From assembly GCF_905404315.1 (NCBI RefSeq), contig NC_066288.1, positions 6,534,501 through 6,598,500 of the forward strand: DNA of 64,000 nucleotides. Direction: 5' to 3'. This DNA is from Leptidea sinapis (taxonomy: Eukaryota > Arthropoda > Insecta > Lepidoptera > Pieridae). Both the position numbers and the translations under genes were made by a program. Shown one piece after another: positions 33,650 through 45,200 of this stretch. Under the pieces are notes generated by a model. The model was not told the origin of the DNA, ran no database searches, and saw only the letters and a program-made list of their open reading frames with translations. Positions within the stretch are counted from its first letter, which is position 1, and every line of letters begins with the position of its first letter.

Positions 33650-33976
33650 CTAGCTGATGCCCGCGAATTCGTCCGCGTAGATAAAGGGTTTTCCAAAAAA
33701 AAAATACAAGTTGAAGATAATCTCACGGCCTATTCCAGTTCCTAATTCATTAAACTTATTTCGTGGAAGAATGCTATAGCAAACTAAACCAAATATTGGT
33801 ATAGTTATAGCTCTTCGACGTCAATTTAAATTCTTCACAATTCCCGCGGGATCCATGGATGTTTCCGGGATAAAATGTAGCCTATGTTCTTTCCCAAGCT
33901 CTAGAGTCTATCCCTGTACCAAATTTCATCAAAATCGGTTCAATATCTACGGTGTAAAATATATATATGGATAAGA
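33650..33976 (-). mobile_element. Helitron-like or related repeat (GCTGATGCCCGCG end)
   Basis: The left edge CTAGCTGATGCCCGCGAATT is, inverted, a CAGCTAG terminus like families A-C, with a GC-rich inverted motif (GCGAATTCGTCCGCG) beside it. The other end is an AT run (AATATATATATGGATAAG). It includes the common phrase GGGATAAAATGTAGCCTATG. Assignment to Helitrons is by analogy. Confidence 0.45.
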
Positions 33977-34272
33977 TCTTGGTACATTTTTTTTAAGTTG
34001 AAGTCGTTGATTTTTGAGGATAAACAGAGGCTAAAATATCCGCTCACACAGTTCGTGTTTTACGTTTTACCTATAGATAAGGCACACCTTCGGGCCTTTA
34101 TTCTTCTGGATCCGCAGGGGGTTTACCTATAGCCTCAAACTCGAGCAGGATGTACAAGGTGGTCAGTTAGGTCGCGGCAGAATCTATACTTCCTACATAC
34201 ATTGACATTATCCACATCAGCAAAACTTCGGCGGCAGCAGCATGGGATAAGTGTAAACAATTATCAGTTTCA
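33977..34272. other. No feature recognised
   Basis: No supported feature. Confidence 0.5.
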
Positions 34273-34588
34273 CTTTTTTTTATGAAAATAAGGGTCGAAA
34301 CGAGCAGGACGTTCAGCTAATGGCAACTGATATGCCCTGCCCATTACAATGCAGTGCCACTCAGGATTCTTGAAATACCCAAAAATTCTGAGCGGCACTA
34401 CAACAGCGCTCGTAACCTTGAGACATAAGATGTCAAGTCTCATTTGCCCAGTAAATTTCACTAGCTACGGCTCCCTTCGGACCGAAACACAGTAATGTTT
34501 ACACATTACTGCTTCACGGCAGAAATAGGCGCCGTTGTATTACCCATAATCCAGCCGGCATCCTGTGCAAAGGAACCTCCCACTGGTA
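34273..34588 (-). mobile_element. SINE-like family B, fullest copy
   Basis: Minus-strand reading starts CCAGTGGGAGGTTCCTTTGC, contains GCCGTGAAGCAGTAATGTGT, the pair GTGCCGCTCAG / CTGAGTGGCAC separated by 23 bases as a hairpin, and ends CCTTATTTTCATAAAAAAA. About 315 bp, no ORF. It serves as the reference for the other copies in this window. Confidence 0.85.
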
Positions 34589-34918
34589 AAAGTTTCACTA
34601 GGTACAAAAATTTACATAATAAAGGAAAGTAAATAAAACGTCTCTTTATTTAGTTTTATTCTATATTATTATGGTTCAATCATATTATAAGTAAGTAATA
34701 AGCGCCAGTAATATTTTACAAGTTTAATTAAGATAAATTATAATAAAACACTCTTAAAAGACGTAATATAAAATGACTAGATTATCAATAATGATTTTAA
34801 GTACCTAGCTAGACACAAAAAGTCTGAATATTCTTTTTATTTTATTACGAAAACAAACAGTGTAACACAACGTAATAGGTTCAAAAAAAAGTGTGTGTGT
34901 CAGCTCCGACGCACGACT
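34589..34918. other. No feature recognised
   Basis: AT-rich; nothing supported. Confidence 0.5.
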
Positions 34919-35371
34919 GGAGTTTACTCCTCAAGAACGAAGGCATTTAGGCATTTTTGCAGAAAATTCACAATTTGGCCGAACAAAACTCCTGTTAAAG
35001 AATTCTAAAATCAAATAAATCCTTAATTATCAAAATATGTCAGGAATTGCCCAAACACAACTCCTGTTAAAAGCGGAACTCAAAATTCCAATTTTAAAAG
35101 GTCCATCAAGGAAGTTACATTTTGGCACACCCTAATAGGTACCTATATTATACTACATGCGTAAGCTATCACGCAGTGTACTGTGTATGATGGCTACACA
35201 CAAGTATATACACACACACACACCCACACACACAACTGAAAAGTGAAAGGTGCGCGAGAAATGATGCGCACCAAAAACGTTACTATCCCATTTGATGAGT
35301 AGGTTTTACTCCCCATATTTTTCTCATACCGGGCGTCTTATATGAAAATCGATTCTTAAGGAGTAAACTCC
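34919..35371. mobile_element. MITE of about 450 bp with (CA)n core
   Basis: GGAGTTTACTCCTCAAGAA at 34919 is mirrored by TTCTTAAGGAGTAAACTCC ending at 35371, one mismatch in 19. A (CA)n microsatellite with one CCC interruption lies at about 35207-35235. No ORF. Confidence 0.7.
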
Positions 35372-35813
35372 AAAAATAAACATCTATTTACCATTGACAG
35401 TTTTCACATATAAGAAACTTTAAGCGTGTTACAAATAATGAATAAAAACAAAAAAAAAGAATAAAGATATACCTAATACACGAGGAAAAAATTAATGGAA
35501 ATTATAGTATCTATGTATTCAGCACTCAAGAGAACACGCACTCATCCAACGCCTCGTCAATCTACCTGATAACGGTATAGCTATTCAATAGCTCGAAATC
35601 AGGCAAGTCAGTCGACATCTGATTTATCGCTTGTGCTGATATTTGTGTTAACAAACAAGAAATATATTCATTTCATATTTTTAACAATTGCTTATATTCA
35701 TTTAATGATGTGGAACATTCACTGAATTGTTTGTTAATTATATTCGAATCTTGTATCGTATTACATTTCGAACAAATTGATCTATCTGATAAAAAAAATT
35801 CTCCCATTAACAT

Positions 35814-36275
35814 TCACTCGTCCTTCAGATTTCCGTGCCTTTTCTCATGATTTCGCAGTCTTTTAATCTCGTGAAAGCTCTTACTACACAGCTGACATTT
35901 GAATTTACGATCACCTGTGTGAGTTGTATCATGTCGCCTCAAACTTATCGCAGTCAAAAATCTCTTACTACACTTCAGACACTCGTATTTACAAATATTC
36001 GAGTGCTTCAATTTATGTTGAGTCAAGGAGCTCTTGGTTTTATATTTGCAGCCGCACACGTCACATTCGAAAGGTTTCTCGCCGGTATGAAAGAATAGAT
36101 GGGCCTTCAAACTTGAGGGTATGCTAAAAGTTTTCGAACATATTTCACAGACGAAGGGCTTTTCTCTAGAAACTTCTTTCATATGAATGTCGTAGGTGCT
36201 CTGATTTTTGTATATTTTATTGCAGTGCTCGCATTTTATTGCTTTGTTTGGTCCATGAACATTTTTAAGATGACT
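35814..36275 (-). CDS. Zinc-finger gene exon 8 (fingers 6-11, stop)
   Basis: Acceptor TTTTTTGCAG. Starts SHLKNVHGPNKAIKC; then finger positions CEHC (second His absent, HMKEVSREKPF), CEIC, CDVC, CLKC and CQLC, with typical HTGEKPF linkers. Ends HGNLKDE and a stop at 35814. An apparent upstream start (MQ) in this frame is intronic. Confidence 0.92.
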   Translation of the reverse strand, partial: SHLKNVHGPNKAIKCEHCNKIYKNQSTYDIHMKEVSREKPFVCEICSKTFSIPSSLKAHLFFHTGEKPFECDVCGCKYKTKSSLTQHKLKHSNICKYECLKCSKRFLTAISLRRHDTTHTGDRKFKCQLCSKSFHEIKRLRNHEKRHGNLKDE

Positions 36276-39200
36276 CTGCAAAAAATTGTGGATATTTAAA
36301 AGAAACTAAAACAATTAATTGAGCTGAGATGTTTGTCCAAGAGTTAAATTAATTTTTGAAGTTATACTTCTTCAGGCGCGTTATGAAAAAATGATGAGAG
36401 TGAAATTTCAGGGTGAAGTTGGAAAATTTTCTGACGTTTGCGTCATTCGATATTTTATTTTTTTTGGTTTAAGGCAAACCTTATCCTAATAATGGACAAA
36501 GAAATAGCTTGAACTCTTTGGAGTTCAAGCCAGTACAGCCGTATTCGTAATTTAATAATTTACTGTCAAATCTATCGTTGCAAGATTTTTTACAATATTG
36601 TTCTTTCTACAAACGTAGAATAACACGAGGAATAAATAATTTTAAGGATTTTTGCTTTGTTAGTCCAAAGAAGAATAACTTATTGTGTGCATACATAAGT
36701 ACACACACACTTTAATTTCAAATTCTTCCCATCTGATATTTTATTATACTTCTTAGGGACAATAAACAGTTGACACAATTTTACAATTTCAAAGTACAGT
36801 AGATATTAAATTAATTTCTAGTGGGAACCCACAGTTTAAAAACCCGTTATCCATAGGTTAAAAATATAACACAGGGAAATCAATTTAATATTAAAAACTA
36901 CATACATTTGTTTTAATTTACTACGCTCTAAATTATCCAAATATTAGTTTGGTTTAGGATTTACTTAGTTCCAAATAATGTTTATGCTTGCAGTAGCATT
37001 AATTGGTCTTATAATTCATTAGATATGCATTTGCTGAAAATTTCAAGTATTCAGAAAAAAACATTTAACTGTGCACTTTTATGTAACTTTGTTATATTAA
37101 TTTTATTATATTAACTTATATAAACGTCAAATTATTAAATTTATAAACGTTCGCATCGTACAATGTCGGTCAATTTAACATGTTTCAATAAACTTTTAGT
37201 GAAAACGGAGCTCATAAAATTTACATTGAGACATTAGCTTTGAGTTGGGAAAGGTCTGATTATACAATATTACTGTTATACCTTTCATATTAGCACTCTT
37301 ATTGTAGATAGTACAAGCCTAGCGAAACTCTCTAAGTAAAAAGCAATTCACTCGATTGCATGAAACGTGCAGTCATTGACAGATTGACAGATAACGGATA
37401 TAATCTTGTAAAAAACGGAGATAGCCGAAATCCACTATGTTTTAGGCAACTTTTCGCTTTCAAAATTAGCCGGATTATACTTCGTGGCCAATGGCGATGT
37501 TGTAATTACTACAATTTCAAACTTTAAATGACTGCACGTTTCATACTAAACTTAATTTAAATTTTTACTTAGACAGCCCCGCCTCTTATTACATAGTATT
37601 TACATCCTCTTTGGATAGGACCGATAATAAGAGTGCTACTATAAAAGATATAAGCCAGACAAGTAAGGAAAAATATGGAGGTCTTAAATCTCTACTTGTC
37701 TGTAACTTAGAGACTGGTGTATATAATGTAGTTTTAAGTGCAATTAATTTAATTATATTGCAGTTTATGTTATAATTTAATTCGAATAAGATCCCAATTA
37801 AGAATTTAACACACGTATCTAATTCAGATGAAACGTTCAAAACATTTCATTTTAACACATATACTAACGTAACCAAGATACAGATAATTAAAGGTCTTCC
37901 ATGTCGGAGACTCCCAAGTCAAATTACAACAATGTATGTCTATCTAAATGTGAACGAGCTTCAATACGGATGAAGTAACGCTTTGTTAAGGAACGAAGAT
38001 TACACGTCGCATTTCACGTTTATATATACGATGGAGACGACCTTCAATGTCTTAATGCTGACTGACGTATAAGTATAAGTTCACTGCCACATTCTAATTA
38101 CTTTTTTGTTTTCTGTATGACTTTATTTGTGTTTTTTTGATGATATGATTTACTGTCGCCATTAAAAAACATTTGAAAATTTTACATAAATTACGAATAG
38201 GTATATTATGGTCTAAGTTTTGTACCAAGTTTAAAATATAAGTACTTATCATTTAAATTTCGTATAAACTTCTCTTTGGGAAACTGTACATTGTAAATTG
38301 GATTTATCTCTTTGAGAAAGTATAAGTTTTACATTGGATTCATCACTTTGAGAAATTGTAGATTTTACATTGGATTAACATCTTTGAGAAACCGTAGATT
38401 TTGCATTGGATTAATCTCTTTGAGAAACTGTGGATTTTCCATTGGATTCATCTTTGAGATACCGTTGATTTTACATTGGATTAATATCTTTGAGAAACCG
38501 TAGATTTTACATTGGATTAATCTCTTTGAGAAACTGTGGATTTTCCATTGGATTCATCTTTGAGAAACCGTAGATTTAACATTGGATTAATCTGTTTGAG
38601 AATCTCTAGATTTTACATTGGATTTATCTTCCTGCGAAAGTGTAGATTTTACATTGGATTCATCTCTTTGAGAAACCGTAGAGTTTACATTGGATTAATC
38701 TCTTGGAGAAACTGCAGATTTTACATTGGATTAATTTATTTGGGAAACTGTAGATTTTACATTGCATTGATTTCTTTGAGAACTTGTAGATTTTACATTG
38801 GATTAATCTATTTGAGAAACTATAGATTTTACATTGCATTGATCAGTTTGAGAACTTGTAGATTTTAGATTGGATTAATCTCTTTGAGAATTTCTAGATT
38901 TTACATTGGATTTATCTGTTGGAGAAATTGTAGATTTTACATTGGATTAATTTATTTGGGAAACTGTAGATTTTACATTGCATCGATCTCTTTGAGAACT
39001 TGTAGATTTGACATTGGATTTATCTATTTGAGAAACTATAGATTTTACATCAGATTAATCTCTTTGAGAAACTGTATATTAATAATTTGATTCATTTGTT
39101 TACATTGGTGACAATTAATAAATATATTTCGCGGGTCTTTCTTGGTATCATGTAAGCAGATGTACATTTTTCGTAAGGATTCATTACACATTTGTAACAG

Positions 39201-42200
39201 CATTATGCTCTCAAAATACACTTCCATTACTGCAAAGTATTTTTATTACATTAAGTTATTATTAGCTATTATAATGTATGTTTCAGTTGCGACAAAGTTA
39301 TTTACCTTTTTAGCTAATTTTAAATATTAAACGGTATATATTTTCCTATTTAAAAAAAAATATAACTACGATAGGCTGCTAATGTAGGGATTATTTGTAA
39401 TGAAATATTATTACATAAACTCACTTTCAATGAGGATGTTTTCCTAAATCCTTTTCCGCAGGCTTCACAGACGAACAATGTTTTCTTCATGTGAGCGATT
39501 ATATGTTCCTCGAGCATGTATTTATAAAGATATCTAAAATGAGTAAACTTTCTTTACATACAGAAGTTACGAAATAATCTATGTTTATGGAATTATATCC
39601 GTCGTGATGACCATAAAAGGACAAAAGAGGGAAGGCAAAAATATTTGCTTTTATGGACAATATTAAGTTAACATCAAGACCCATCCAGCCAACCTACGTC
39701 AACGGCAATTGTTACAGGGCCGAAGTATCACGAGCTCAAAAATTTTTCATTACAACGGATATCCCGCAACTCCGTCCACCGGAGACACTCCTACATCAAT
39801 ACACTTTCATTAATGAAACTGCACGTAGTATTTTTATGTTGTTAGTAAGTATTATGTTCATAATTTTAGGTGGGATTCTTGTAAAAATTTTCACTACTAC
39901 AAAATAAAAATTGGTTATCTGTAAAGTAGGTTTACGTGATAACGTTACAAGAGAACATTGATGAAAATATAAAATAAATGATATAATATTGACACATTTT
40001 TACACAAATTATCTTGCCCCAAACTAGGCATAGCCTGTAACTATAGGAACAAGACAACGATATATTTAATACAATATACTTACTTAAATATACATAAATA
40101 CATATAAACATCCATGACTCTGAAACAAACATCCATACTCATCATATAAATGATTGCTATGATAGGACTATGACTATGCCTGTAGCTCAGTAAATAAAAT
40201 TGCAAACTTTTATGACTTGAATTGTATTTTTTTTTGTATAATACAAAGAAGTTAATTCAAAAATACAATTTTTAGATAAATTAACATTTATTTGCAGCCG
40301 TCAATTCAAATATTTTTTAACTTAAATTAAACCACACCTCAGTTTGATCTTGCCTCTCTATCGCTTGTTCCGCGCTCTCGCTTGCACGTTCGGCTCAGAA
40401 GGTACTTGACAAATGAGTCATGCTTTTTCGAGCTTGCGGACGGCGCGGCTTTCATCGATTTATTTGATATTATTAAAAAAAACTACATAGCCCAATTTTT
40501 TGGGTAATAAAAAACATAGCGGTGAAATTAACTGTTACTGCCAGGGATAATCATAATATAAAGCTCTTAAATAATGTTCACCAGAACATACAAGGTATCT
40601 CAAGTAAGGAATTAGAAATTGAACTGTTTTTGAGCTGCTGTAATATAGATATATTATGTATTACAGAACATATGCGTAAAAGTCTTCAGCTCCAGTTTAG
40701 TATTAGGGAACATAAAGTAGTCAGTTTGTTAGAAGTAGGACAATACATGGAGGTTCACTAATTATTAATAAAAACAGATCAAAAAATGTTTACTATACGA
40801 TACAAAAAATAATAAAATAAATACCAGGGACGAGTAAAAAAAGAAGGACTCCGGGCCGTAATATTAGCAAGTGAAACACCGTTATGATAGTGTGTGTGCG
40901 GTTACGGGGGATAATAGTTACACAATTTTTTCTCCCTTAAATAATCATATACGGCCACAAATACTCATATAGTATCGTTTACACTATTTCACAACGCACG
41001 ACGGTATTTTTAAAATATTTTATTGAGACGCAAACTGATCTGTCACAGACGATGCCAATTCTCATAATGGCCGCCTATCGGCCTGTAGCAGTATAAGTGT
41101 GTGAGTGGGGCTATGTATTTACACGTTAATCGGCTTGTTTCAGTGCTACACTGTTATGTAAGGTGACACGGAGTCGCTTATTTTTTTACTAGTCCGTGAT
41201 AAATACATATTCTCTGTTCAGTGCATAACATAATCAAACGGAATACGAACCCTCTCCCGCAGTAATCGCATACTAATAATCTATCTGTTGCTTCTCGCTG
41301 ATGTTTTAGCTGATGTCTACGCATAGTTCTAAATTTTTTTATTCTTCTATCGCACTGCAAACACCATCCGCCAATCGTATTCATATGTTGCTCACGAAAG
41401 TGAAACTGTAGTAATAACGCATTGGCAATCTTACAATCGCACACGAAGCAAAATAATGAGCTTTTCGGGTAGTGTTTTGACCTAAAAGTAAATATGTAAT
41501 ATAACTAATGAAATACTATTTAAGGTAATAGGTCGTAAAATCAACTAACAATTAACATCAAGGGAGTCGAGACTAGTCCTTTTTTTTATGAAAATAAGGG
41601 ACGAGAGAAGCAGGACGTTCAGCTGGATTTAGGATTCTTGAAAAACCCAAAACTTCAGAGCGGCACTACATTTCCGCTCGTCACCTTGACACATAAGATG
41701 TTAAGTCTCATTTGCCCAGTAATTTCACTAGCTACGGCGCCCTTCAGACCGAAACACAGTAATGTTTACACATAACTGCTTCACGGCAGAAATAGGCGAC
41801 GTTGTGGTACCCATAATCTGGCCGGTTTCCCGCTGCCTGTGCTAAGGAGCCTTCCCCCTGTGATCCCAGGCGAAATAAATAATGATAATTTTGCAAAATA
41901 ATCAAATAATGATAAAATTCAGTTTCAGTTTAAAGCGTTTTAATCCTTTAAACGTATATTGTTCAACAACGGAAGAAAATTTTCGATTTCTAACGAGCAT
42001 ACAATAGACAAAATGAAGCCGAGAGCTTCAATACACTTGAAAAGTGTAATCGTCTCCGAAAACAATTATCTAAAAATGATAATAGTTATTTATGCAACTG
42101 TTGTGTAATAAGGGGTATTAAAACACGACATGTGGGTTAGAATAGTATCCAATGTGGGTTATAATAGTATCACATGAGTGTTTTAATACCTAATTATCAA

Positions 42201-45200
42201 CAGTTGCATACAAGACTTTACACCCAGAATATGAATCCTTTAAAAGACTCTTAAACAGCTTACTGCTAACATTAAAACAGCCAGTCCTAGTAGTAACCTA
42301 ATATCATCCATTACTGATTTTATACAAATAAACTAGCCCCCTTATTCATAATGGTCCGCTAACTTTAAACAGCCGCTTAGGAGTGTTTTTTCTCATTCTG
42401 ACTTAGGTCAATAGAAGAAGACAAGAGTGAGAATTAGAAATAAGTTAGCAGACTATTATGAATAAGGGGGTAAGTATTAATAAAAGAATAATTTATTTTA
42501 GTAGCTATTTACATTTTGTATTGGGCAATTATTAAAATTCACTTGAATATTATGTTCTTTTGGAGCATTTAAAATATGTGTGCTGTCCAAACTTGAATCG
42601 CTAATTTTTTCAAGAAAATGGCGGGGTTTCGAATAACCTACTTTTTTTACGGCGCGCCACGTTCTGGTAGTGTGGAACGCGCGTTAACGAAAATGTTCTT
42701 TTTTTTACAGGCCACGCATCGAGCAATAAGAATGTGGCTGTTTGTTGATACTCTTTGCGCATGAAGGGATCGAAAAAAAAAACCAAGGAGTGTTGTTATG
42801 AAATTCAGTACAACATTACAACAGTCGTTTCGATAATGTAATGGTTATTACGACATTGGGTGTTTTAATGTTGGTAATAAGCTTACTGTTTCATAATCTT
42901 TAATAAAGGATTTAAAGCATGGGTTTAAATGAACTATCAACGATACGCAATCAACTGCAATTTTTGTTAAAGTCCGACTATGTCTTAAATTTGAATTTGG
43001 AATAAACTTTTTTATGCATCACAACACTTCATAAATGCGCCAGTAATATTCTCAAATGATTAAAACCTCTTTTGGTATTGTATTTTTTAAAGGGACGGAA
43101 AAATTAAAACAATCCGTTTTTAGGGTTCCGTAGCCAAATGGCAAAAAACGAAACCGATGTCTGTCTATCTGTCCGTCCGTATGTCACAGCCACTTTTTTC
43201 CGAAACTATAAGAACTATAACTGTTTAAACTTGGTAAGTAGATGTATTCTGTAAACCGCATTAAGATTTTCACACAAAAATAGAAAAAAAAAACAATAAA
43301 TTTTGGTATTCCCCATACTAAGCCACTTTTTTGAACTGAAACTCAAAATTTTGAGACACTTCCAAAGTGCTAAAGTCCGTCCCCCGTGTAAATTCTAAAA
43401 TAAGAGAATGATAAAACTATAAAAAACATATGATGTACGTTACTATGCCAACTTCTACCGAAAATTAGTTTGAACGAGATCTACTAAGTAGTTTTTTTAC
43501 TAAAAAAAATACACTATCATTAAAAAATTGTTCAAAGTAACAACGAACTACAAGAACTTTTATATTATGTTACTTGCTGCTACGGAACCCTTGATGGGTG
43601 AGAGCGACTCGCACTTTGCCACTTTGTAGCAAATGAGTTAATTCTATAGTGTGTATTGAACGCAAAGAGCTATTGAAGTAAGTTGGATAGCTCTTAAAAA
43701 TATTTTAGCTGCTAAATATGAAAGCTGTCACATACTGAAAATAAATGAAAAATGCGTTTGTAATGCAAATGGATTTCCATACAGCTTTTCTGGCCGCATA
43801 TTTGTACGAAATATATGACGCATTTGTGCACCCAGTTGTCATTTTAAGGCGACACTAAATGCCGGCGACCTTGAGCGATATGAGTTCACGGCTCCTATAA
43901 AACAAAGCCAATATTTTCAAAAATTCTTGCGTCGAAAATTTAACATTTTAACAGGCGCAAACTGTTTAATTGCTTACAATCCTCATTATTGATTACTAAT
44001 CTGAATAAATGTACCTACATAAAAAAGTAAAATCTATAAGAACTACTGTTATGATAGTAGTATACTAAACAAATGCATGATGCCGAGAAAAAACATGTTT
44101 AACTGCAAAGAAAACTGGTAGTTCATAATAGCTCTGGAGTACAAACTTTAACCAACAATAAGCATTAGCAACCTACAAGGAAGACGTAAGGGTATGTGTA
44201 ACAGGATTAAGTAGTGTTCATAGCTCCAAATGCTATATTTTCACCACAAATCTTGTCTAAAAACACCTTGTTTACGTGTTTTCTGTTTACCCTTCGCCTT
44301 AATGTATATAGTATTCAACTGTATCAATATATTTATGTAGCGGTAACTGAATAGCCCTATTAATTATTATAACTTGCAATACATTACCTATGTGTTACCA
44401 TATCTGCAAAGTCCCGTCCAATATATTCACAGAGTTGGCATTTCAAAATATTCTCAACCCAATGATCCTTTAGATGTAATTTTAAAGCTTCATAGTTTGA
44501 GCTATAGTCACACAACCCTACAAATTATTAATATTAACTTTAATATAGAAAAGACAAAAAGTACATTCCATGTACACAAAATTATTAAATGCATTCTATA
44601 ATTAAAAATAAACATGAATTAATCACGGACTAGTAAAAAAGAAGGACTCCGCGCCATGATATTAGCAAGTGAAGCACCTTTATGCTAGTGTGTGTGCGGT
44701 AACGAGGTATACCAATTACACAATTTTTTCTCCCTTAAATAATCATATATCCACAATTTTTTAATAGTATTGTTTCTACACTTTTAAACAACGCACTACG
44801 GCATTTTTAAAATATTGCGACGCAAACTGATCTGTCACAGACGATGGCAAATCTCATAAAAGCGGCCGATCGGCTTGTATTAGTGTAAGTGTGTGCGTGG
44901 GGCTATGTATTTACACGTTTACCGGCTTGTTTTGGTGCTTCACTGTTATGTAAGGTGACACGGAGTCCTTCTTTTTTTACTCGTCCCGTAATACGTAATT
45001 TTTAACCTCTCTGAACTTGTTAGTTGTGATTTCGAAATATTAATAAATGCAGCGGTATATTCATCTGCTTCCGCAATAATGCACCATAGAAAATGTAAAG
45101 ATAATAGTGAACGTTCCTCATCTTTTCGACGTTTATGTTTCTAAATTTATTATGAATATAGTTATACTCTTGAATTTTAATGCTATTGTTATTTGTAACT

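Noticed and set aside
38312..39090. Three plus-strand frames as a repeat protein gene
   Set aside because: They are the minisatellite read in a frame kept open by its 36-bp unit; no start context, splice sites or flanking coding sequence.
38298..39090. CRISPR array
   Set aside because: Units are contiguous, with no unique spacers, and the setting is a eukaryotic intron.
44374..44601. 75-codon plus-strand ORF
   Set aside because: It is antisense to zinc-finger exon 5, which explains its openness.
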